Assembly (NCBI GenBank): GCA_003460745.1 | Contig: QTVU01000055.1 | Span: forward strand, 1 to 13,763 | Length of the DNA: 13,763 nucleotides | Direction: 5' to 3' | Source of the DNA: Firmicutes bacterium AM55-24TS | Lineage (GTDB): Bacteria; Bacillota; Clostridia; UBA1381 | Shown here: positions 7,513 to 13,763 of the stretch, piece after piece | How positions within the stretch are numbered: the first letter of the stretch is position 1 | Layout of the letters: each line of letters begins with the position of its first letter | Translations under genes and position numbers: made by a program | Notes under the pieces: generated by a model | Seen by the model: the letters and a program-made list of their open reading frames with translations, nothing else | Databases searched by the model: none | What the model was told of the DNA's origin: nothing

Positions 7513-9347
7513 GATTGAGTAAATGGCATCAAGAATTGGATCAATTCATTGAAATCAAGTCAACATTCCTTATGGAAGGCAATATTTATGATATGCAAAC
7601 TTATCCCACAAAAACAGAAAACGAAGAAATACGCTGGGATTTAATGTTCTTGGATAACTATGTATATCATTATCTTAAAGATATGGGATACGAAAATATT
7701 GTGTTTTATAATCATATAGACGGATTTTATAACGAGTTTAACAAAGACGAAATTGACCAATTCTGCAATATTGCTAAATTGGGAAAAACATCGGGAAAGG
7801 ATAACGTAGTCAAAGTTGAAATGTGTCAAGCTGCGGATATTATAAGGAGTGTAAATCAAAATCGAGAACATTTAAGTGCCATCGTGCTGATGATGGCTTC
7901 ACGATATGTCCTGTCGGCTGATAATGTTAGCGAGAATGAAAGAGATTTCTATACAAAAATAATGATGTCCGGCTTAAAAAAGACACAGATCAAAACAGGC
8001 GATGGATTCAAAAACAACCTCATTTTTATTGTGTGTGAAAAATCAAACGATATTCCTGTGTGGTTGTATTTGGACAATCCAATGGTAAAAGCCCTCAAAA
8101 TAAACGAGCCGGATAAGGCTACTCGTGAGTTGTTTATCGATACGCAAATCAATTTTTTTACTGGCGATAAAGAATATTCAGAGGATGATTTGAAAAAATA
8201 TAAGGAAGATTTTGTAGAATTAACAGATGGTTTCAAAAATCTTGAATTAAATGCTCTGAAACTCTTATGCAAAAAGCAAAAGATAGCGATTGAAAATATA
8301 AAAGATGCTATCCATCTTTACAAATATGGCATCAAGGATAATCCTTGGGCAGAACTTCCTGTTGAAATATTTGAAGATGCTGAACAAATTATAAGAAAAC
8401 GAGTTAAAGGTCAAGACAGAGCTGTATCGCAAGTGCTCGATATTATAAAAAGAGCAGCAACCAATATGGCTGGATTGCAACATTCCAGTAAAAGCAAACC
8501 GAAAGGAATATTGTTTTTTGCCGGTCCCACTGGAACAGGTAAAACAGAACTTGCAAAAACTATTGCGGAAATGTTATTTGGCGATGAAAATGCTTGTATT
8601 AGATTTGATATGTCCGAATACCAGCAAGGGCACTCCGATCAAAAATTATTAGGAGCACCTCCCGGATATGTTGGATATGAAGCGGGCGGTCAACTTACCA
8701 ATGCCATAAAAGAAAAGCCTTTTTCTATTTTATTGTTTGATGAAATCGAAAAAGCTCACCCAAGTATTTTCGATAAATTTTTGCAGATACTTGAAGATGG
8801 CAGAATGACAGATGGCAGAGGTGAAACGGTATATTTTTCTGAATGTATCATTATATTTACAAGCAATCTCGGAATATACGATCAAGACGAATTGGGCAAC
8901 AGAGTATTAAATGTAAATCCTCAAATGGAATATGAAGAATTATCACAAAAAATAATCGCCTCTATTGATAATTACTTCAAACTACAATTAGGAAGACCGG
9001 AAATACTTAACCGCATAGGTGAAAATTTTGTTGTATTTGACTTTATTCGTGAAGATGTTGCAAGAATGATTTTAGACAGTCAGTTAAACAAAATCATAGG
9101 CAACTTGGAGAAGCAAAAGAACATAAAAATGAGTATTGGCGAAGAGGCAAAAGATTATCTTATAAAAGCTGCTTTTGGGAATTTGGAAAATGGTGGCCGT
9201 GGAATTGGAAATATAGTTGAGAAAGATTTTATAAATCCATTGTCACGATATTTGTTTGATAATAAAATACAAAGCGGCAGTACGCTTAATGTTAATGGAA
9301 TTGTTGTTGATAACTCTATAATAAGTTTGGAGTGCGATGTAGGATGA
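7509..9347 (+). CDS. Clp/Hsp100-type AAA+ ATPase with a degenerate AAA-like N-terminal half
   Basis: The 612-aa protein is a predicted protein unfoldase/remodeller. Residues ~290-612 match the second ATPase domain (D2) of ClpB/ClpA: Walker A GPTGTGKT at 339-346, aromatic pore loop GYVGY at 386-390, Walker B ILLFDE at 407-412, sensor-1 TSN at 451-453, an arginine-finger region (GRPEILNRI) and sensor-2 GGR with R564. The N-terminal ~285 residues lack Walker A. They keep an AAA-like order: a hydrophobic strand with acidic residues, a LSAIVLMMASRYVL strand in the Walker B place, a sensor-1-like NNLIFIVCEKS strand, and P-D-x(3)-R afterwards. This suggests an inactive first AAA domain. The usual Clp N-domain and the ClpB middle coiled coil are absent, as is a recognisable IGF/L ClpP loop. 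It overlaps the genes on both sides by 4 bases. A disaggregase-like role on the operon's own complex is inference. Confidence 0.88.
   Translation: MRLSKWHQELDQFIEIKSTFLMEGNIYDMQTYPTKTENEEIRWDLMFLDNYVYHYLKDMGYENIVFYNHIDGFYNEFNKDEIDQFCNIAKLGKTSGKDNVVKVEMCQAADIIRSVNQNREHLSAIVLMMASRYVLSADNVSENERDFYTKIMMSGLKKTQIKTGDGFKNNLIFIVCEKSNDIPVWLYLDNPMVKALKINEPDKATRELFIDTQINFFTGDKEYSEDDLKKYKEDFVELTDGFKNLELNALKLLCKKQKIAIENIKDAIHLYKYGIKDNPWAELPVEIFEDAEQIIRKRVKGQDRAVSQVLDIIKRAATNMAGLQHSSKSKPKGILFFAGPTGTGKTELAKTIAEMLFGDENACIRFDMSEYQQGHSDQKLLGAPPGYVGYEAGGQLTNAIKEKPFSILLFDEIEKAHPSIFDKFLQILEDGRMTDGRGETVYFSECIIIFTSNLGIYDQDELGNRVLNVNPQMEYEELSQKIIASIDNYFKLQLGRPEILNRIGENFVVFDFIREDVARMILDSQLNKIIGNLEKQKNIKMSIGEEAKDYLIKAAFGNLENGGRGIGNIVEKDFINPLSRYLFDNKIQSGSTLNVNGIVVDNSIISLECDVG
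9329..9332 (+). promoter_or_regulatory. Ribosome binding site selecting ATG 9344 for the phosphatase
   Basis: GGAG lies 11 bases before ATG 9344. The in-frame GTG at 9332 overlaps this motif and has nothing upstream, so it is not the start. ATG 9344 also gives the usual PP2C beginning and an ATGA overlap with the ATPase stop. Confidence 0.65.
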
Positions 9348-10078
9348 AATATGAAATATGTGCAATTACCGATGTTGGCTGTATTAGACAAAATAATGAA
9401 GATGGTTTTTATATCAACAATATTGGTTGCTACAACACCTCTGAATGCTTTGTTTACGAGAAAATTTCTGCTCCTCTTATAGCGTTTGTTGCAGATGGTG
9501 TCGGTGGCAGTAAAGCCGGAGAGGAAGCAACAAAAATATGTATTCAAACAGCTCAAAATGAAGTGATCCCTTATGATGACAATGAGCTTATTACTCTAAT
9601 TGATAAAATGAACAAATGTGTCGTAGCGTTAAGAAAAACAGTTGATTGTGCTTGCACACTTGCTGGAATTATTTTAGGAGAAGATAGCAGTTATATATAT
9701 AATCTCGGAGATAGCAGAATTTATGTGTTAAAACAAGGTTATTTGAATCAATTAAGCACAGATGATACTGTTTCGGGATTATCCGGAGCAAATTCCGATA
9801 ATAATTCAGATATAAAAGAACCACTAATGCAATATATAGGTAAAGAAACAGTGCTTCCACACATCAAACAAATTAGCAATATGACGGAATTTATAATTTG
9901 CACAGATGGACTTACGGATATGGTTTCTTTAGATGAAATCGAAGAAGTATTTTCTGAACCAAGTGATATTAAGTCAGTGGCTTCTTTATTAGTGTCTAAA
10001 GCCAAAGAAAAAGGCGGACTTGATAACATAACACTAATTATTGTAAAACCCGTAAAGGAGGATGATAATAATGGCTGA
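9344..10078 (+). CDS. PP2C-family protein serine/threonine phosphatase
   Basis: The 244-aa single-domain, cytosolic, metal-dependent (Mn/Mg) phosphatase would remove phosphate from Ser/Thr and thus oppose the kinase encoded next. PP2C motifs appear in order: TDVGCIRQNNED at 9-20 (metal-binding acidic residues and the phosphate-contacting Arg15), ADGVGG at 50-55 with D51/G52, the NLGDSRIYVL strand, CTDGLTD around D188, and GGLDN with D227/N228. All metal-ligand aspartates expected for an active enzyme are present. The usual G-T-T strand is changed to C-T-L-A-G. The size equals that of stand-alone bacterial PP2Cs (about 240-250 aa), with no membrane segment. The gene overlaps the ATPase by 4 bases and the kinase by 8 bases. 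Phosphatase-kinase adjacency is the classic bacterial arrangement, and its targets are probably proteins of this operon. Confidence 0.95.
   Translation: MKYEICAITDVGCIRQNNEDGFYINNIGCYNTSECFVYEKISAPLIAFVADGVGGSKAGEEATKICIQTAQNEVIPYDDNELITLIDKMNKCVVALRKTVDCACTLAGIILGEDSSYIYNLGDSRIYVLKQGYLNQLSTDDTVSGLSGANSDNNSDIKEPLMQYIGKETVLPHIKQISNMTEFIICTDGLTDMVSLDEIEEVFSEPSDIKSVASLLVSKAKEKGGLDNITLIIVKPVKEDDNNG
10054..10061 (+). promoter_or_regulatory. Ribosome binding site fixing the kinase start at ATG 10071
   Basis: AAAGGAGG is immediately adjacent to an in-frame ATG at 10062 (spacing zero) but 9 bases before ATG 10071. The second ATG is therefore the start, and the protein begins MADSRKTEIM. Confidence 0.8.
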
Positions 10079-11693
10079 TTCAAGAAAGACTGAGATTATG
10101 GCGGATCAAGATAGAACTACTTCAGTATTGCCCGATGTAAATAATCCGTCAAGACAAACTGAATTGATGGGTAGCAATATAAACGATAGAGTTACCTCTA
10201 TTATGCAAACTGATACTACTATTGATTTTACACGCAGAACCAGTATTGATAGATATAAAATCAAGAAAGTAATTGCTGAAAATACAGGTGAAGCCTCACT
10301 TTTACTTACTGAAAATAGCGGTGTAAATCAAGTTATAAAACTATATCATATTGATGTGAAACCCGATGAGAGAATTGAAAGAGTTTTAGCAAGTATCAAT
10401 TCTCCTTATGTTATGCCACATTCCAAAGGCGGAGTCTATGATGAACGAACTTATGAGATACTCCCATACTTTGAGAAAGGTGACCTTGTCAAACATATTC
10501 CTATGAGTTTTGACTTTATAGAAAATGTTGTAGTAAAAAGCGTAAATGAAGGATTAAAGGTTCTGCACGATAACAACATTATCCATAGAGATATAAAGCC
10601 GAGCAATTTGTTTTTGAGCAATGATGAAAAAAGAGTTGTATTGGGTGATTTTGGCATAAGTTCACTTTTGGACAGTAATGTTTCTGTTAGAGCTACATCT
10701 ATGTCAAGAACATTTGGATACTCTGCACCGGAAGCATCAAGCGGCTTTGTTTCAAAAGAAAGTGATTATTATTCTTTCGGAATAACCATACTGCACCTTG
10801 CAATAGGACAAGATCCGTTTGCCGGAATGACTGATATGGCAATATTGTATCAAACCATAAACAAAACATTAGATATTCCATCTACCGTTCCACCAAGGTT
10901 GCAACAATTAATCAGAGGTTTAACAGTAAAAGACAGAAATAATCGTTGGGGGTATGAGGAAGTTAACCGTTGGCTAAATAATGAAGATGTTGAGGTAAAA
11001 GAGAGAAGAACCCATAAGGGGATGAAACCATATAATTTTTCAAATAGCAGGTATTATGGGCTTGATGAAATAAGTATGGCATTTGCAAGTGATTGGGAAA
11101 ATGCCACAAAACACTTGTATCGAGGACTGGTAGAAAAAAATATCGTACAATATGGTGAAGAATATTCAAATAGGATAACAGATATTAAGGCACTTGATGA
11201 TAAAGATGTTGCCGTGTTTAAGATGATTTACATATTAAACCCTAACGCTCCGCTATGTTTTAAAGGTGCTATTTATACAGATTTACAGGCATTGGGAATG
11301 GCAATAAAAGAAAAAAGCCCTACAATTGACGAAAATATTATGCACTTGATAGACTCTGGCTGCTTGTTAGAATATATCGACAATAATAACTTTAACGAAG
11401 CCTTTAAAGAACAAATTAGATTTATTACCCAAGAAATTAAGAAAGGGAATGTCGATTATTATTTTGCATTAATGTATTTACTTTATCCAGAAATAGGATT
11501 TGAATACAAAGAAAAAAAATATGTGAATCTTGAAAGTTTCATTGATAATTTGGAAAGTAATTCAACTAAACAAATAGTAAAAATTTGTCAGGATTTAATT
11601 TCTGACAAAATATTTATTATGTGGATATACTCTCTTGGATATTCAAAGCAAGTTGAAAATTGGATGAAGATATATGAAAAGGCGGTTTGGTAA
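10071..11693 (+). CDS. Ser/Thr protein kinase (Hanks type) with Thr-motif N-terminal tail and helical C-terminal domain
   Basis: The 540-aa cytosolic kinase has no transmembrane or PASTA segment, unlike PrkC/StkP. Residues 1-60 are a disordered-looking tail with five short Thr motifs at T7 (KTEIM), T16/T17 (RTTSVL), T30 (RQTELM), T42 (RVTSIM) and T57 (RRTSID). They look like autophosphorylation sites for FHA binding. The kinase domain spans ~62-310, with ATP lysine K90 (VIK), catalytic loop HRDIKPSN at 172-179, DFG at 193-195, an activation segment rich in Ser/Thr, APE at 219-221 and DYYSFG at 232-237. The glycine loop is degenerate (AENTGEAS). Residues ~320-540 form a helical domain with a diverged internal duplication: Y387/L389/P391/F397/K398/Y402/L405 repeats 82 residues later. 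It overlaps the phosphatase by 8 bases. Substrates are unknown; likely candidates are itself, the FHA protein and the ATPase. Confidence 0.95.
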   Translation: MADSRKTEIMADQDRTTSVLPDVNNPSRQTELMGSNINDRVTSIMQTDTTIDFTRRTSIDRYKIKKVIAENTGEASLLLTENSGVNQVIKLYHIDVKPDERIERVLASINSPYVMPHSKGGVYDERTYEILPYFEKGDLVKHIPMSFDFIENVVVKSVNEGLKVLHDNNIIHRDIKPSNLFLSNDEKRVVLGDFGISSLLDSNVSVRATSMSRTFGYSAPEASSGFVSKESDYYSFGITILHLAIGQDPFAGMTDMAILYQTINKTLDIPSTVPPRLQQLIRGLTVKDRNNRWGYEEVNRWLNNEDVEVKERRTHKGMKPYNFSNSRYYGLDEISMAFASDWENATKHLYRGLVEKNIVQYGEEYSNRITDIKALDDKDVAVFKMIYILNPNAPLCFKGAIYTDLQALGMAIKEKSPTIDENIMHLIDSGCLLEYIDNNNFNEAFKEQIRFITQEIKKGNVDYYFALMYLLYPEIGFEYKEKKYVNLESFIDNLESNSTKQIVKICQDLISDKIFIMWIYSLGYSKQVENWMKIYEKAVW

Positions 11694-11695
11694 AT

Positions 11696-12922
11696 ATGAG
11701 TGGTCCCAAATATTCTGATTATGTATTAGAAAGGCAACGGTTGTTAATTATAAAAGCTCAGTTGGAGGCTGAATTGGAACGCAGTCAATGCGAGCAGATT
11801 ATCGAGAATATCAATAATTGTATAGAAAAAAGTAACATATATTTTTCACAAATAAATATAGAGAAATATGAGGAAAACATTTCAGATGCTGAAAAAATCA
11901 TAAAATCTACGGCAATAACCATTGAACTGAAAAAGCTCATTTCAGAGTTAAAAACAAATATTTCTACACAATATATAATTAAGGGGAACAGTGATGCTTT
12001 AATAAATATCTTAAATTGTTATGAAAGACGATTAAAAAGAGTTAAAAATCTTGTAATGCGAATTGATGATTTAATGCAAGAATTAAATGTGCAATTTAAT
12101 CAGCAACAACAAGAAAATCGTGAAATTGAGTTTGAAAATACCGAATGGGATACTCACAATGCAGTAAGTAATACTTCAGAGAATCTTATGGCAGTATATT
12201 CTGATATTTTAGAACAGCTAATGGAATGTGAAAATTTTGAAGAAGAAAAAGCTAAATATGATGATATATTACATAATCACTCGTTTGATGATAATTATAA
12301 AATTTCTCAGATGAAAATGAATTTTGATTCATATCTTGTTGAAAAGCAGACTGAAATCAACAATATTGAGGTATTAAAACTTCGTAGCGAATATACATCT
12401 CTTTCAAATCTTATATATGGGGAATGTTTAGAAATTCCAGATGATATAAATATTTTGAAAGAAGATATGTCTGAAATGTTAGTTGAAGCACAAAGTCAAA
12501 AAGTTGGCGAATATGTAGCAGAATGTATTAAAAAAGTAATGGAAACTTTGGGATATGACATTGCAAGTAGCGAAGTATTATCTGCTCAAACCATGACAAA
12601 GCAGTATTATGATTATACTGATAATTCTGCAATTAATATCGCTTCATCTGAAAATGGTTCCATGATGTTTGAAGTGGTCGGGAAGAAAAAAAAAGACGGA
12701 ACAAATGTAGATACATCTGCTGTGAAATCGGATATGGAGAGATTTTGCCCAGACTATCAGAAGGTTAAACAAGGCTTGCAGCAGTATGGCATCAGTTTAA
12801 ATGATAAGAAACTATGTCCGCCCGATGAAAAATATGTTAGGTTTGTGGATATAAAAAAATATGCTTCTACCGACAGAAGAATAACAGTTAGAAAGAGAAA
12901 GAAAGGAATATATAATGAGTGA
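11696..12922 (+). CDS. Coiled-coil protein beginning MSGPK, unknown function
   Basis: The 408-aa acidic, Glu/Asn/Ile-rich protein starts MSGPKYSDYVLERQR. Long helical heptad-like stretches follow at about 10-50, 60-150 and 170-260, then a C-terminal globular region (~275-408). That region contains VMETLGYDI, AINIASSENGSMMFEVVG, an MERFCPDYQKV segment and a KYVRFVDIKKY end. The beginning and end look like an established family in kinase/phosphatase loci, but I cannot name a function. There is no membrane segment or catalytic motif. An in-frame TTG at 11687 exists, but ATG 11696 is better placed relative to AGGCGG (11680-11685) and gives the conserved MSGPK start. It begins 2 bases after the kinase stop and overlaps the FHA gene by 8 bases. 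A structural or adaptor role beside the phospho-signalling proteins is inference. Confidence 0.75.
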   Translation: MSGPKYSDYVLERQRLLIIKAQLEAELERSQCEQIIENINNCIEKSNIYFSQINIEKYEENISDAEKIIKSTAITIELKKLISELKTNISTQYIIKGNSDALINILNCYERRLKRVKNLVMRIDDLMQELNVQFNQQQQENREIEFENTEWDTHNAVSNTSENLMAVYSDILEQLMECENFEEEKAKYDDILHNHSFDDNYKISQMKMNFDSYLVEKQTEINNIEVLKLRSEYTSLSNLIYGECLEIPDDINILKEDMSEMLVEAQSQKVGEYVAECIKKVMETLGYDIASSEVLSAQTMTKQYYDYTDNSAINIASSENGSMMFEVVGKKKKDGTNVDTSAVKSDMERFCPDYQKVKQGLQQYGISLNDKKLCPPDEKYVRFVDIKKYASTDRRITVRKRKKGIYNE

Positions 12923-13385
12923 GATAAGAGTTTGCGAGAATTGTAATCATCCAAATGATATAAATAATTTAGAATGTGAAAATTGTGGCTTTGATCTATC
13001 TTTTGTTATTCCCATTGATGAAAGTGAATTAGTAAAACAAGTTGAGTCGTCATCAAATACAGTAGGAACAGCTACCGTTGGCTCAAAAAATTGTAATTTG
13101 TGCCTTGTATCTATAGACGGCAAAGTTACTATTCCAATATATAATGAGCTTGTGATAGGGCGTGACGGAGTACAAAAAGAATATTTTGAAAAAAGTAATT
13201 ATGTTAGCAGAAAACACGCTATATTTTATATTGAAAATGGAGAAGTCTTTGTTTTTGATGCAAGCACAAATGGTACTTTTCTTAATGATATGCGATTACC
13301 TAAGTTGACCAAATCCCCTATTCATAGTTCGGATAAGATAACATTTGCGGATGTTTCATTTGAGGTGCACTATGCAAATAGATAG
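12915..13385 (+). CDS. Zinc-ribbon plus FHA domain protein (phosphothreonine reader)
   Basis: The 156-aa cytosolic adaptor has two recognisable parts. Residues 7-24 form a zinc ribbon (C7-x2-C10 ... C21-x2-C24). After a ~30-residue linker comes an FHA domain (~58-155) with the phosphopeptide-binding residues in place: GRD with R83, S98-R-K-H101, and TNGT with N119. FHA domains bind phosphothreonine peptides, with specificity read mainly at the +3 residue. The best candidate ligands here are the Thr motifs in the kinase's N-terminal tail, which would make this the output of the kinase/phosphatase pair. The linker has several Ser/Thr (SSSNTVGTATVGS) that could themselves be phosphorylated, as in GarA-type proteins. 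ATG 12915 follows GAAAGGA at 12901-12907. The gene overlaps its neighbours by 8 and 14 bases. Function of the ribbon (structural or partner binding) is not known. Confidence 0.93.
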   Translation: MSEIRVCENCNHPNDINNLECENCGFDLSFVIPIDESELVKQVESSSNTVGTATVGSKNCNLCLVSIDGKVTIPIYNELVIGRDGVQKEYFEKSNYVSRKHAIFYIENGEVFVFDASTNGTFLNDMRLPKLTKSPIHSSDKITFADVSFEVHYANR

Positions 13386-13763
13386 AGTTTTATTTCCTGT
13401 AACAACACTCGGTCCTAATAAAAGAATTGCCATATGGACGGTTGGTTGTCCACACAAATGTTATCATTGTTCAAACCCTGAATTATGGACTTCTGATAAA
13501 AATATGGACATCGCTGTATCAACCTTAATCTCTATGTTGTCTGATTATAAAAATGAAGCCGATGGTGTAACAATTACTGGTGGAGATCCTTTTTTTCAAG
13601 CAGAAGAATTATATAAACTATTAAAAGAATTGCGAAATTTGGGATTCAACGATATTTTAGTGTATACGGGGTACTCATTTAAGGAAGTGTCAAAAAAATA
13701 TGAAAATATATTATCACTTATTGATGTCCTTATTGATGAACCATATATTGAATCATTAATAAT
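13372..13763 (+). CDS. NrdG/activase-type radical SAM protein (3' end outside window)
   Basis: Only the first 130 residues are visible; the frame is open to the window edge. Signature residues are C26-x3-C30-x2-C33 (CPHKCYHC) preceded by IAIWTVG, and GGDP at 70-73. A short N-terminus (MQIDRVLFPVTTLGPNKR) precedes them. The layout, with the cluster motif near residue 30, is that of small radical SAM activases such as anaerobic ribonucleotide reductase activating proteins. No glycyl-radical enzyme is visible nearby, so a third peptide- or protein-modifying radical SAM role in this operon is equally possible. ATG 13372 follows GAGG at 13362-13365 and overlaps the FHA stop by 14 bases. Whether an auxiliary-cluster domain follows cannot be seen. 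Confidence 0.85.
   Translation, partial: MQIDRVLFPVTTLGPNKRIAIWTVGCPHKCYHCSNPELWTSDKNMDIAVSTLISMLSDYKNEADGVTITGGDPFFQAEELYKLLKELRNLGFNDILVYTGYSFKEVSKKYENILSLIDVLIDEPYIESLI

Noticed and set aside
9155..9556. 133-aa minus-strand frame spanning the ATPase/phosphatase junction, and a 128-aa minus-strand frame at 5811-6197
   Set aside because: Both are antisense to well-supported coding genes and their translations show no recognisable family.
7509..13385. A type VI secretion system (ClpV, PpkA/PppA/Fha-like genes)
   Set aside because: The ATPase, kinase, phosphatase and FHA set is similar in kind, but no sheath, tube, baseplate or membrane-complex gene is present, and the organism appears Gram-positive.
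1..13763. tRNA, rRNA, riboswitch, insertion sequence or terminator
   Set aside because: Nothing of this kind is visible. Genes cover nearly all bases, and the longest gap between genes is 19 bases.

Overview
The window is an AT-rich, single-strand stretch from a low-GC Gram-positive bacterium, most likely a gut-type Clostridia/Bacillota member. The support is strong AAGGAGG/GAGGTGA ribosome sites, A/T-ending codons and occasional TTG starts. No taxonomic marker gene is present, so this is inference. All thirteen genes read on the + strand, with gaps of at most 19 bases or overlaps of 1 to 14 bases. No terminator or internal promoter is visible, so the window looks like the middle of one long operon that continues past both edges.

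Region 1 (1-548) is the 3' part of a membrane-protein gene, tentatively a prepilin-peptidase (A24)-like protein. It is split by a perfect 103-bp tandem duplication, and removing one copy restores an open frame from the window edge to 548. Region 2 (548-4393) is a His-Xaa-Ser (Hxs) peptide-modification cassette: an HxsC-like radical SAM enzyme, an HxsB-like radical SAM/SPASM enzyme, a membrane-anchored MORN-repeat protein, and an HxsA-like substrate. The substrate has a TM/signal segment followed by ten His-Xaa-Ser triplets.

Region 3 (4413-7512) encodes a DUF4236 coiled-coil protein, an unrecognised C-terminally membrane-anchored protein, and a membrane-anchored protein with a DUF5050-like propeller. 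Region 4 (7509-13385) is a phospho-threonine signalling module. It comprises a Clp/Hsp100-type AAA+ ATPase with a degenerate AAA-like N-terminal half, a PP2C phosphatase, a Ser/Thr kinase whose N-terminal tail carries five FHA-ligand-like Thr motifs, a coiled-coil protein starting MSGPK, and a zinc-ribbon/FHA protein. Region 5 (13372-end) begins a third radical SAM protein, of the small NrdG/activase type.

Inferred working model: the radical SAM enzymes modify the HxS repeats of the HxsA-like protein. The modified protein then sits at or outside the membrane with several anchored partners (MORN, propeller, 259-aa protein). A kinase/phosphatase/FHA switch controls the Clp-type ATPase that remodels the assembly. 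The Hxs system is a known in-silico prediction of unknown function; its apparent operonic coupling to a PP2C-kinase-FHA-Clp module is the most interesting aspect here.
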